From positions 930,001-994,000 of the forward strand of contig JAEHOE010000002.1 in NCBI GenBank assembly GCA_016858145.1: a DNA stretch of 64,000 nucleotides. The letters run 5' to 3'. The position numbers and the translations under genes are program-made. This document shows positions 11,105 through 21,582 of this stretch, one piece after another (within the stretch, counting starts at the first letter, position 1; every line of letters starts with the position of its first letter). This DNA comes from Edaphochlamys debaryana (taxonomy: Eukaryota; Chlorophyta; Chlorophyceae; Chlamydomonadales). The notes beneath the pieces were generated by a model that worked only from the letters and a program-made list of their open reading frames with translations, searched no databases and was not told where the DNA came from.

Positions 11105-14100
11105 ATGGCTGTCGCTCTCGTTAAGGTGAGCTCGCGCGACACATGCCTGAATGCTGCTGGCAACGGCTGATCGTTGTTTCCGGGACCTTTGCAGGCGACG
11201 GAGTTGCTCGTTGAGCGCGCTCTGAAGGATGTTGTGGAGGTGTCGGTCAGCTGCAGCAAACTTGGCGTGCAGGAGCTCAAAGCGCTGGTATGTTGAAGCT
11301 TTCGGTGCCTGTTGCGCTTCCGACACGGGTTTGCAGAGTGTCGGAAGTTCACCACCTGCAGTTGCCCGAGCCCCCGCCCCCTGCCTCCGTCCTTTCTAAG
11401 CAAGTCGCTCCCTCCATATCACTCCCTGCCCCTCTCTGCCCCGCAGCACGCAAACAGCGACACATCCGTCGCCCTGCAGAAGGATCTGTATGCCCAGCAG
11501 ACTGAGACTGTGACGCGGCTAGTGTCGAACCATGAGGCTACGCAGGGCACCCTGCGGTCAACACAGCAGGCCAACGCTGCGGCGTTCCGGAACACACAGA
11601 CCACCCTCGTCATGGCAAGTGAGTAACACGCAGCTAGCACAAGGTGTGAGGAAGGCGTTGTGCTGTGGGGCTAGCTGGGGTAGAAGAAAGCCAACGGATC
11701 GAAGCTGTGGGGTTAGCTGAAGACACTCTCGGGGTGACAGCGCGCCGCCCCATGCATGCTCCGCATGGCCTGATGCCGGCGGCTGACTGCACGCGGCCCT
11801 TGCCGGGCTAGCCGTGCTGCAGATGGCAGCCTCCACAACCGCCCCAGAACCGCTTTCCCCCACCCCCTCGCCTCCGCTCCCTCGCGGGTCCTGCACGCAC
11901 ATACACGCCTCTGCACGGCTCAACCCCCTTTGACTGCGTGGCCCCGCCTTTCTCCCAACCCCCTCGCCCGCACGTGCACGCAGTGGAGAAGTGCATCAAC
12001 ACGATGCACCGCACCCTGGCGATCCAGGTGGGCACCGAGGATACGCAGGGCAAGCGCCAGGACACTTGTGCGATGCCCCGTCCCCTTGTGACCTGCTGCT
12101 GTTTGCCGTTGCCCATCAGCATCCCTGCCTGCTTGATCTGCACCCCGCACAGGGGGCGCTGCCCTTGGTGGATAGGCTGCCGTTGGAGTACCAGGTGCGA
12201 TGGGCGGGATCTGGGAAGCAGGGACGACTGCCATACGTGCAGGCCTCGGTTAGAAGCGCTGCCCACCACTCCCAGACGTGCCTCCTCCCAAACACGGCCT
12301 ACCTCGTTCTGATGGTACCGCTCCCGTGACCCCCCGTGCCTACGGCTGTACGGCACCTGATCCGTGTGTACCGCAGATCGTGTGCCCCAAGGAGCCCAAG
12401 AAAGTCTCCACCCTGGACCCCAGCCTCCAGGCCTTCAAGCAGGCGTTCAAGGAGATGGGGGTGCGTGGCGCCATGCGTGCATGCATGCACAGATTCGGTT
12501 CCTCGTGCCGTACGCGCGATCCAGCCATCTAGGTGCACGCACGGATCAGTGCGGCCCGGGATGCGCCAGGGCTTAGAGGCTTCTCCTTGCCAGCATATCT
12601 GTGCCTGGTGTTCCAGAAGGCAGGAAGCCAGCTGGGGCTGAGGCATCCGGAACCTGCAAGCATGTTCTAGCATGTGTATGTGTGTGCTCGCACAGGAGGC
12701 CCTCCGCATCAAGGAGGCCAACGGCAAGCTGCCGGAGAACGCCGTGATCATCGATGACACCAGCTACCGGGTGCGTGCTGTACGGCTGCCGTACCGTACG
12801 TGCTGATGCAGCGGGTGACAGGTGGCGGAACTTGCTGCGGGCGACTGACGCGGCTGACGGCCGCGGTGCGCGTATGCCGTACGTAACCGGATCTTGCGCC
12901 CCCCGTGCAGATCCCGGCTACGCCCGACATGGCCGCGGAGCTGCTGCGGGTGCGTTTGTGTACGGGGTGGGCGGCGACCGGAAGGGGGGCCGGGGGGCAT
13001 GGGGCACAAGAGGTCCCGGCGGGCACCCGTGCGTCAGGGGTTGCGGGCGATGATTTTGGGTCGGGGATGCTGCCTATTGAAGCGTGCGGGCGGGCGTGGT
13101 GGTTCAAGCGGGTGAACTCCTCCCCACCCATGCGGCAGCACCCCTTGCTCGCTCGCTGGTCACCCTGGTCTCCGTACCCTTCCTCCCCCCAACCCGTCCC
13201 CTGTCCCTGCATCTCTTCACTCCTCCCTCCTGCCCCCCACCCCCCGTCAGGTCATCGTCATCGATGCGATGCGGGGCACCAGCACCACCCTACCCTCCAA
13301 CGCGGTGGCGGAGGACCCGGCGCGGGCCGCCGAGCCGCCGGAGAAGCAGTACACGCAGGTGTGTACCGGGGTTGGGCGGGCTGGTACCGTTATTGGGGCA
13401 TGAGCTTCAATCTCAGAGGGTTGGGTGGGAAAGGGGCGCAGGTGAGGAGGGCGAGGTACGTACGCGGGGGTTTGCGGATTAGGGGAGGAGTGCAGGTGGC
13501 TCAGGTGGAAGGGGGTGCAGGTGAACGACGGGGTAGACACACCGGGGCCTGGGGCCCGGGGCCTGAGATCCTTGAGAGCCTTGAACCCACCCCTGCCTCT
13601 TCCGCGCAGGCCGCTTTCAATGCCAAGCTCATCCACCTCCTCTTCGGCATCACCGGCCTCCGCCCCGACGTGGCGCCGGGCCCGGGGGGGCATTTCGTCC
13701 TGTCCTTCCCGGCCGGCCTCACGCTCTTCGCACCCGCCACCATGACTCAGCCGGCGGCGGTGGCTGAGCCGGCCGGCGGCGTCGTCAACCCCGCCAGCCT
13801 GCCGTCCGTCACGGCACCCGCCGCTAGCGGTGCCTCCGTCACCGCAGCCGCCGCCAGCGGTGCCTCCGTGACCGCCGCCGCCGCCAGCGGTGCCTCCGTG
13901 ACCGCCGCCGCCAGCCTGCCGTCCGTCACGGGCCCCGCCGCCAGCGGTGTCTCCGTTACCGCGCCCGCCGCCAGCGGCCCTTCCGCCACGGCCCCCGCCG
14001 CCGCCAGCGAGCCGTCCGTCACGGCCGCCAGCGGTGCCTCCGTCACGGCCGCCGCCGCCAGCCTGCCGTCCGTCACGGGCCCCGCCGCCAGCGGTGTCTC

Positions 14101-14581
14101 CGTTACCGCGCCCGCCACCAGCGGCCCTTCCGCCACGGCCCCCGCCACCGCCAGCGGGCCGTCCGTCACGGCCGCCAGCTGTGCCTCCGTCACTGCCGCC
14201 GCCGCCAGCCTGCCGTCCGTCACGGCACCTGCGGCCAGCGGTGTCTCCGTGACCGCGCCCGCCGCCAGCGGCCCTTCCGTCAGCGCCCCCTCCGCCAGCG
14301 GTGTCTCCGTGACCGCGCCCGCCGCCAGCGGCCCTTCCGTCAGCGCCCCCTCCGCCAGCGGTGTCTCCGTGACCGCGCCCGCCGCCAGCGGCCCGTCCGT
14401 CACGGCCCCCTCCGCCAGCGGCCCTTCCGTCAGCGCGCCCTCCGCCAGCGGCCCCTCGGCGACCGCCGCTCCCGCCAGCGGCCCGTCCGTCAGCGCAGGC
14501 TCCGCCAGCGCTGCCGCCGCCGCCGCCGTCGCCGAGCTCGAGGCCCCGGCGACGGCGGCCGTGGAGGCTTCCCAGCAGTGA
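11105..14581 (+). CDS. Unrecognised 549-aa protein with repetitive Ala/Ser/Val/Thr tail
   Basis: Ten short exons join in phase: 11105-11125, 11195-11287, 11447-11618, 11984-12027, 12153-12194, 12377-12460, 12696-12770, 12911-12949, 13251-13358 and 13610-14581. The start is ATG at 11105 (MAVALVK). The first third is polar and probably helical (QKDLYAQQTETVTRLVSNHE), consistent with a coiled coil. A middle part includes KLPENAVIIDDTSYR and VIVIDAMRGTSTT. The last exon has a hydrophobic start (KLIHLLFGITGLRP) and then about 260 residues of imperfect SGxSVTAPA-type repeats. I do not recognise a family and see no catalytic motif. Phase agreement across nine introns supports a real gene. Confidence 0.7.
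13800..14520 (+). repeat. Coding minisatellite (SGVSVTAPAA-type units)
   Basis: GCCAGCGG..CCGTC units repeat imperfectly through the last exon of the preceding gene. They encode Ala/Ser/Val/Thr/Pro runs, and near-identical blocks occur at 14240-14400. Confidence 0.85.
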
Positions 14582-14782
14582 GGGCCCGAGCACACGCTGG
14601 CAAAGCCCTGCACGGGTGCAACTGCGTGGGCTCACCACTTGGACGGGTGCGGTTGCGGCTGCGGCTGCCACGAGAGCTCGAAGAGCTGTCAGGTCGATCG
14701 AGCAGGGGTCGTGAGACTGGGGAAATGGGAAGACCTGGAGACTGGGGACCTGCGGCGTGTGAAGCTACGTTAGCCACGCAAG

Positions 14783-14838
14783 GGTAGGGTGTAGAAGAGA
14801 TCAACGAAGTGGAGCGCTTGGTTGAAGGGTAGGGTGCA
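14783..14838 (+). repeat. Dispersed repeat, copy 2
   Basis: This copy is the most diverged: CGAAGTGGAGCGCTTGGTTG, then AGGGTAGGGTG. It has the same orientation as the copies at 10160 and 29965. Confidence 0.5.
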
Positions 14839-15024
14839 CCGCTGGCTGCTGCAGGCTGGGGCCTCCAGGCGAGCGGATCCTCGAGGCCTGGTGAGGGGCT
14901 TGGGTGCAAGCGTATCTGCCTAGCAGTGGGCTGGGCGCTGGGGGCGGTATTGTGGAGGCGCGATCCCCGGGCCTTAGCTGTTCAGGACTGCTGTGACCTG
15001 GGGATGACGGCAATCCCATTGGTA

Positions 15025-15170
15025 CGGGGAAGCGTGTGCGTGGTAATGGCGGTGCTGCAGGTCTATTCTATATTATATGAGCACGGCCACGGGCCGGGGC
15101 TGGAGCAGTGCTGGTGGAAAGCACACGCTGCATCAGCACTACTATGCAGTGAAGCTGCAATGTCGGTATG
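15025..15170 (-). repeat. Diverged copy of the Fanzor 3' flank
   Basis: Shared blocks with 27412-27515 include GTACGGGG, GTGCGTGGTA, GCAGGTCTA and ATCAGCACTA, in the same order and orientation. Similarity is patchy, so homology is probable but not certain. Confidence 0.4.
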
Positions 15171-18100
15171 TTGAGCTCAATGCATTGGTGCAGGACTAGA
15201 CTGGGGTTGGAGCTGCACGCAAAAGAGGTGCCCGTAGACAGGCCTTCGAGGTCCACCCGGAAGCGTATGAGCAGCGGACGGGCTGCCCAGGTCGGCCCAA
15301 GTGCGCGCTCTGGGCAGGTTCTTTCATGCTGCCACGCTCCAACATGCCGGCGACATGTCTGGGAGCTCAACCTCCTTGGTCACATCTGCGCCATGTAACA
15401 TCTGTCTGTGCGACCGCAAGTCCAGCCACACAGCAACGTCCGCCCGGGAGGCCCCACTGCTGACGTATCTCCGCTCAGCAGCCCAAACAGCATCCCGCAC
15501 CCATCCAGGCCACAGCGTGCAGTCCCCGCTTTCCAACTAGCAGACCCGGCCGTCCTACTTTCCCGCCAGCGGTATGCTGCCCCTGCTTCCTGGGAGATGC
15601 CAAGGGCGACGGGGCGTGCCGCGCCTTCTCCCCCGCCCCGCCTACTCCCTGCCCCTCAGCCGCGATTGGGCCGACCCGGCCTCTGCAGGGACAGCCCCCC
15701 AGCCCCAGCCCCGCCCCCGCCCCCGCCCGGGGCTGCGCCGCCGCCGCCGCCGCCTATCCCCGACGTCCCCGCCAGCCGCCGCAGCCGCTCTGCCGCCTCC
15801 CTAGCGGCCGTCGACCCCGGCGTCGGCTTGCTCCCCGACGCCCCGCCCGCTCCGTTGGCAAACGGACTGGCCGCCTGCGCCGGCCTCGCAGTTGAGCTCG
15901 GCCCCGCCTGTGCCTCCTGCTCCTTCCCCGCCTCCGCCGCCGCCTCCACTTGTGGCCCCGTAGCCGCTGCCGCGCCGCCGCCGACTGCGGCCCCGTCCGT
16001 TCTTCTGGCCGTCTCTGGCTCCGGCTCAGGCTCCGGTACGGGGTCGGTGCCTGCCCCAGCGTCGCCTGCACCGGCAGGCTTGGGCGGTACAGACGCCGCC
16101 GCCACCGCCAGAACCTGAGCAAACGCCTTGAGACGCTCCCGCTCCGAAGCCCCCGCCACTGCCCCTGCCGCCGCCGCCACCGACCCTGCTGCCGCCGCCG
16201 CCGCCGGCCCGGGCCCTGACGTTGACGCTGCGTCTGTCCCTGACACCGAGCCCGCCGCCCGGGCATCTGCCCCCGCCTGCTGCTCCACTGCCGCTGGCGC
16301 CGGCGCAGCCGCCGCCGCCCGCGTCCCGGCGCCGCCAGAGATCTCCCGCGGCGGCGCGCGGGACACAGGCCCCCCGCCCTCCCCGCGCTCGCCCTTGTGC
16401 TGCTGAGGATGAGGATGCTGCTGCCGCTTGGCGCGTTGGTAGTCTGCGTAAGTCTGAAGGTTCCACGCCTTCCATTTGGTGCGCGGGTATTGCAGCGCTC
16501 GAGGCACCATTTCCGCATTGGGCAGCTGTACCAAGGCGCCTATGTGCCGGCCCCCGTCGCTAGCTCCGAGCATGCTCACGATCACGGGCCCAATGCCCAT
16601 GTCCGCGAATCGAGCCACCACGAACCCGGCGCGCGTGTTGGCCGTAAGCCCCGACATGTGTACGACGGCCGGGCGGTTGGTGACCGGATCGCTGCCGTAC
16701 AGGTTGGCGTACGGCAGGTCCGAGCGGTTCATGTGGATGCGGCCGCGGTACGACGCCACCGGGACGAGCAGCGCCTCGCCAGCGCCGTCAGAGCCGGACG
16801 TGAACGCCGCCGCGGCGGCGGCGGCGGCTGCTCCGTCCGACTCCGCCGCCGCCGCTCCCAAGCTTCCGGAAGACGAAACGGCGGCGTCGGGGCCGACGCT
16901 GCTGCTGCTGCTGCTGCTGCTGCCGGTGTTGCCAACCGCCGCCACGGCCGCGGCGTGCTTGGCAGAGCGAACCTCCGCGACCCGGAGCAGCCGCGCAAAG
17001 GCGCAGCCAGTCATGAAAGCATCGAATCCCGCCTCGTGCGCCTTGCTGGCAATATCCGTGATCCCGTCGTACGATCCGAATCCGGGCGCATGCAAGATCT
17101 CATGTGGGCCCAAGCCCGACGCCGAGCGCCGCGCCGCCAGGCCGCTGTTGCGCAGCCATTGCTCGTCCACCACGGTGCCGTACAGCCCGCCGAGTGACGT
17201 GTCGCCGAGCTGCAGGCCGTACGAGCTCGCGAGCTGTACGGCAATGTGCTTGGTGTCGTACACGCCGCCCGGGAAGGCGCGGCCGAGCGCGGACTTGTAC
17301 TCCGCCCACGTGCGCGGCAGCGGGCCGAAGAATTGGTGGAGCGTGTAGGCGAGGTCGAAGGCCGCATTGTGTGCGACCACGGGCTTTCGGGAGTCACGAA
17401 GCGCCTCCAGCACCTGCGTGTGGAAGCGTGGGAAGAATGCATGGGGCACAGCGTCAAGCGGGGCTGCTGAGGGCATGGATCAGCGGCCTGATTCCTGCGA
17501 GGAACCCGGCCCGGCAGGGGCGGCCCCAGCCCAGCAGGTGTGCCCCGTGCCCAGCCACGATCCTCCTCGACCAGCTGTGGCCTCGCATCTGCCCTTTAGC
17601 TAACACACCCAAGACGAGCCTGCACGTGCCTATACCGGGAGGCTCTAGCGCTATCCTCCGGAGCCCATGCACCCACACATGACACCCGCTCCGCGCTGCT
17701 AGCCCCATTCCGAGCACCAAAACACCTAGCCAGCTAGCTAGGTAGCTTGCTGATGAAACTAGCCAAGTAGCCGTATAGCACCTAATCAAGCTCACCTGCG
17801 AGAAGCCGCTCTGCTCCTCGAGTAGCTCCAGCCGCTGCCGCGGCGTCAGCTGCACGTTGCCCGATCCCATCTGCTCCCAGGATCCCAGCCGCCGCAGGCG
17901 GAACACGCCTAACGGTACGGCATCCTCCTGGCCCTCGCCCTCGCCCTCGCCGTCAGCATCGCTGCCGTCGCCGCCGCCACTGGACCCTCCTCCTCGTCTT
18001 CCGCCTCGTAGCTGGATATTAGCTGCAGGTCAACGCTGCCCGCACTCGCCGCCGCCGAGCTCCCGCCGCGGCGGTCCCGCTGCCGCCGCCCCCCACCGCC

Positions 18101-18570
18101 GCCAGGGGCCAGCTCGCCGCTGCCGTACTCCTCGTCCCACGTGAAGGGATCCAGGCCCAGGGACGGCAGTTGGAACTCGCTCTGGACGAGCCTGCGGAGC
18201 AGATGCCGCCGCCGCCGCAATCCAGGCAGCGGCAGCTCCAGTTCCGGATCTGATCCCAGCAGCCAGGACCGGACGCGCTCACGCCAGCCCGCCACGGCCG
18301 CCTCCTCCCCGGGCGTCCGCGGCTCCACGGATCCCGTCGCGGATCCAGACTCCGAACCAGATGCAGATCCGGATCTGAATTCAGATCCCTGCAGCTCCGC
18401 GCGCATGGACGCCAGCCGGGCGTTGCGTGCTTGTAGGGGGATGTACCCGATTCCGTCACGGATCATGCGATTGAAGTCAAAGCCCTGCGGGGAACGTCAA
18501 CAGTAGGTATGCGCGTTGTTGAGGGGGGGAGGTGCAACATGCATGGATGGAGCATGGAGCATGGAGCATG

Positions 18571-18606
18571 GATCCCGTCGCGGATCATACGGTTGAAATC
18601 AAAGCC
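18571..18606 (-). repeat. Duplicated 5' edge of PARN exon 4
   Basis: A second copy of the acceptor (TGTTCAG) and the first dozen codons of exon 4 (GFDFNRMIRDGI) lies in the intron about 120 bp upstream of the real exon. The intact copy near 35275 has only one. Confidence 0.85.
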
Positions 18607-18793
18607 CTGAACAGGTAACAAGTAAATAGGAGGCATGCGTGGTGTTGGGGAGGCGCACTGTAACATGCTGAAATGCTGTTCAGGGCGACAGGGGCAAACC
18701 GGGCTGCGGTGCCCTTTCCCACTCACGCCGCCAGCGCCGGCCCTGTCCTGATGCCCAGTACCGGCACTGCTTGTCGCTCAACCCCCACCCGCC

Positions 18794-19563
18794 TTCACGG
18801 CACGCCCGAAACACACGTCCACACGGCCTCCCACCCCCCGCCGCCCCCGCCCCCGCCACCCCGCCCCACCTGCGCCGCCAGGTACGTGAGCGATGAGGCC
18901 TGGCTTCACAGCACGCCCGAACACACGTCGACACGGCCTCCCACCCCCCGCCGCCCCCGCCCCCGCCACCCCGCCCCACCTGCGCCGCCAGGTACGTGAG
19001 CGATGAGGCCTGGCTTCACAGCACGCCCGAACACACGTCGACACGGCCTCCCATCCCCCGCCGCCCCCGCCCCCGCCACCCCGCCCCACCTGCGCCGCCA
19101 GGTACGTGAGCGATGAGGCCTGGCTTCACAGCACGCCCGAACACACGTCGACACGGCCTCCCACCCCCCGCCGCCCCCGCCCCCGCCACCCCGCCCCACC
19201 TGCGCCGCCAGGTACGTGAGCGATGAGGCCTGGCTTCACAGCACGCCCGAACACACGTCGACACGGCCTCCCACCCCCCGCCGCCCCCGCCCCCGCCACC
19301 CCGCCCCACCTGCGCCGCCAGGTACGTGAGCGATGAGGCCTGGCTTCACAGCACGCCCGAACACACGTCGACACGGCCTCCCACCCCCCGCCGCCCCCGC
19401 CCCCGCCACCCCGCCCCACCTGCGCCGCCAGGTACGTGAGCGATGAGGCCTGGCTTCACAGCACGCCCGAACACACGTCGACACGGCCTCCCACCCCCCG
19501 CCGCCCCCGCCCCCGCCACCCCGCCCCACCTGCGCCGCCAGGTACGTGAGCGATGAGGCCTGG
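18794..19563. repeat. 110-bp tandem array spanning a PARN donor site, 7 units
   Basis: Seven nearly identical 110-bp units (GGTACGTGAG recurs at 18881, 18991, 19101, 19211, 19321, 19431 and 19541). Each carries on the minus strand the last ~33 nt of PARN exon 3, its GTGGGG donor and the first part of the intron. The unit at 19541 is the real exon end; six extra copies follow in the intron. The intact paralogue has a single unit. Confidence 0.95.
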
Positions 19564-19925
19564 CACACGAAGCGCTTGTCCCAGTTCATTGCGTCCACCG
19601 GGCGGGGGAAGACGTAGGCGTTGAAGGTGCGCACCTCCCAGTGCCCCGCGCGCGTGGGCCCCACGGACCCCGGAGAGGCGGGGCACCAGCGGAAGGCCGC
19701 CAAGCCGAACTGGGGTGGGCGAGGTGGGAGCGTGGGGGTGATGAGAAGAGGGGTATATGTTGGGGTGGAGGGCATTGAGTTGTGGTGAGGTGCGAGGCAT
19801 GCAACCCTGTGTGTGCCTCCTGCCAGCCCCGGATCCCCTCTTCATGACCTATAGGCCCCAAGCCCAAGCCCCTCCCTCTTTGCGCTGACCTGCGAGATGA
19901 TAAAGCTGTTGGCTGACGCGTGCAG

Positions 19926-21582
19926 GGGGAGGGGGGAGGGCAAGGGTGGGGCTTGAGGGCATGGGGTTGTGGAGAGGAGGGGGTACGCACCTAGGCACCT
20001 TGCCTCATCGCCCTCTCCTCGCCCGCCCCTGGATGCCCTCTTCAAGACCTCTCTTCGGACACCTTCGCGGCACGACGCTGGGCGCCGATTGACTCAAACC
20101 CACCGCGACTTAAGCTGCTCCAGCGGCTCCGCTCCCTCCAGCGGGGTGATATGGGCTCCATATCAAGCCAGCACGCTTCTAGGCCGGGCTCCGGGTCGAA
20201 AGCGCTCAAGTCGGCGCAATGCGCATTCGACGGGCGACTGCCCGAGAAAGTTGGTCGGTGGCCGCGGCTGGCCGGTCCCAAGGGTGTTTTATGTGTATGT
20301 GTATATGGTTATGCGTTCTGGAGCGCTTCTGAGGGGTCGTAAGTCGGCACGCCCCGTACCCGACCCCGAGCTGCCCTCCCCTCTCCCTTGGCGGGAACCC
20401 CACGAGGTTCGTGCAAACCAAGGGCAAACAGCACTGGGTGTGCTTGCCGCGCAACTGTTTTCCAAGTGGGGCCCCTCCTCGCCCCCCAGTGGCTGGTTTG
20501 AGTTGAGAACACCGCTCTCTGCTCGCAAGAGCAGGGTTGCGGGTAGTTGCTCGCCAGAGATGTTGTGCGCCGGCATTGCACTCAGTTGGCCTTGCTTTTC
20601 GCGTAATCTCGTTCTTGCCTCTTTCTTCCCCCAGTGGCTATGCGGTTCCTGCGCCGGCTCCTTGGTGTCGAGCTAGTTGCACTAGTGCACGCGGGGTGAC
20701 GGGATGAAGCGTCTAGAGCCGTGGTCAGCTACTTACCAGCCGTCCTTGCCACTGACCCCTTCCCCCGGTTCGCACTGCACACGCACCGCACTATAACCGT
20801 TAGCAACACCACAGGCTGACTCGACGCTGCGCTTCACTTTGATCACAGGTGGGCCAACGCGCTCTAGCGGGACTGGCGGACGTACGCCTGCACGCACAAC
20901 ACCAGGGGCCTCAACACCAGGAGCCCGGAAAGTACCGTTTGCGCGCGGCTGCCCCTAGGTTCGCCCCGCCGCGACGCCCATTGCTGGCACCCTGCCTTCC
21001 TCTCGCGTTGCGGCAGCAGCTACATCGACGCGCTCAGCTGCATTCCCCGTCAACGTCCTGACTACGCTGCACGGCTCCTGCGAGCCCCTGCGGATCAACC
21101 TTCAGTGGATCATGCTGCGGGGTGCAGGGCACGATATATATGAGTCCCCAACATGCCTTACAGTGCGCCGGCCCCGCACAACACAGGCACGGTCCCGGCA
21201 CGCCTTCAGCCGTCTGCCCGCCTCGTCAAGCCGCCAGCGGGCTGCACCCATGCCAATTCCCCGAGAAGGTGTGCTTCCCTTCCCGCATTCACCAACGCTG
21301 CGCTGCCGCTGCCCGTTCCACGCACAGCAGCCCCAAACCCTAGCCGTCTCCCCGTCAAAGTCAGCCCCCAAACCAAGGCCGCCACCACTTCGTGCCCGCT
21401 AGCCCTCGCTGGCTGCTACCCCTGGTGGCTGCTGGTCCTGCCGCGATGCCACGCCACATGGCGTGCCTGCCACGTCCGTCCGTCCACCTCCGTCCTTCGC
21501 TGCTCAAATGACAACATTGAGCTCCTGCGCCGGCTGGGAAGGCGGGCGAAGAGGGGAGCACGGGAGGAGGGCCGACGAGCAG
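19926..21582. other. Intergenic, no supported gene
   Basis: I see no frame with splice support. 19940-20050 is a rearranged near-copy of the PARN exon 2/3 intron. TTACA at 21158-21162 is a minus-strand TGTAA that could serve the gene ending at 21583. Confidence 0.5.

Larger units (their letters stand above)
14582..15655. other. Intergenic with repeat fragments
   Basis: No gene is supported. It contains dispersed-repeat copy 2 (14783-14838), a diverged stretch (about 15025-15170) resembling the Fanzor 3' flank at 27412-27560, and a TGTAA at 15394-15398 that also marks the approximate left edge of the PARN segmental duplication. Confidence 0.55.
15395..19925. repeat. Segmental duplication, copy 1 (PARN region)
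   Basis: This segment matches about 31968-35975 in the same orientation and covers PARN exons 3-5, introns and 3' flank. Long stretches of the last exon are nearly identical. The copy stops abruptly inside exon 2 at about 19925, where the two loci diverge. Confidence 0.85.
15656..19925 (-). pseudogene. PARN-like deadenylase paralogue, 5'-truncated and frameshifted
   Basis: Exons correspond one to one with the intact copy: an exon 2 remnant (19890-19925, about 12 codons), exon 3 (19530-19709, ending TYLAAQ), exon 4 (17796-18484, GFDFNRMIRDGIGYIPL) and exon 5 (15656-17413). Exon 5 keeps HNAAFDLAY and HEAGFDAF, the third and fourth acidic positions of the DEDD nuclease, and an RRM-like stretch. 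The exon holding the first two acids (AIDTEF) is absent. Exon 4 carries a net 2-base change near 17970-17980 relative to the other copy, which shifts the frame to a stop at 17909. Sequence remains close to the other copy, so the duplication looks fairly recent. An expressed truncated product is possible but would lack a complete active site. Confidence 0.8.

Noticed and set aside
13247..14671. Long open frame on the minus strand opposite the SVTAP-repeat exon
   Set aside because: It is an antisense shadow of GC-rich repeats with a Gly/Arg/Ala product; the + strand chain has nine in-phase introns.
18794..19563. Regularly spaced repeats that might suggest a CRISPR array
   Set aside because: Units are contiguous 110-bp tandem copies with no unique spacers, and they overlap an exon edge in a eukaryotic gene.
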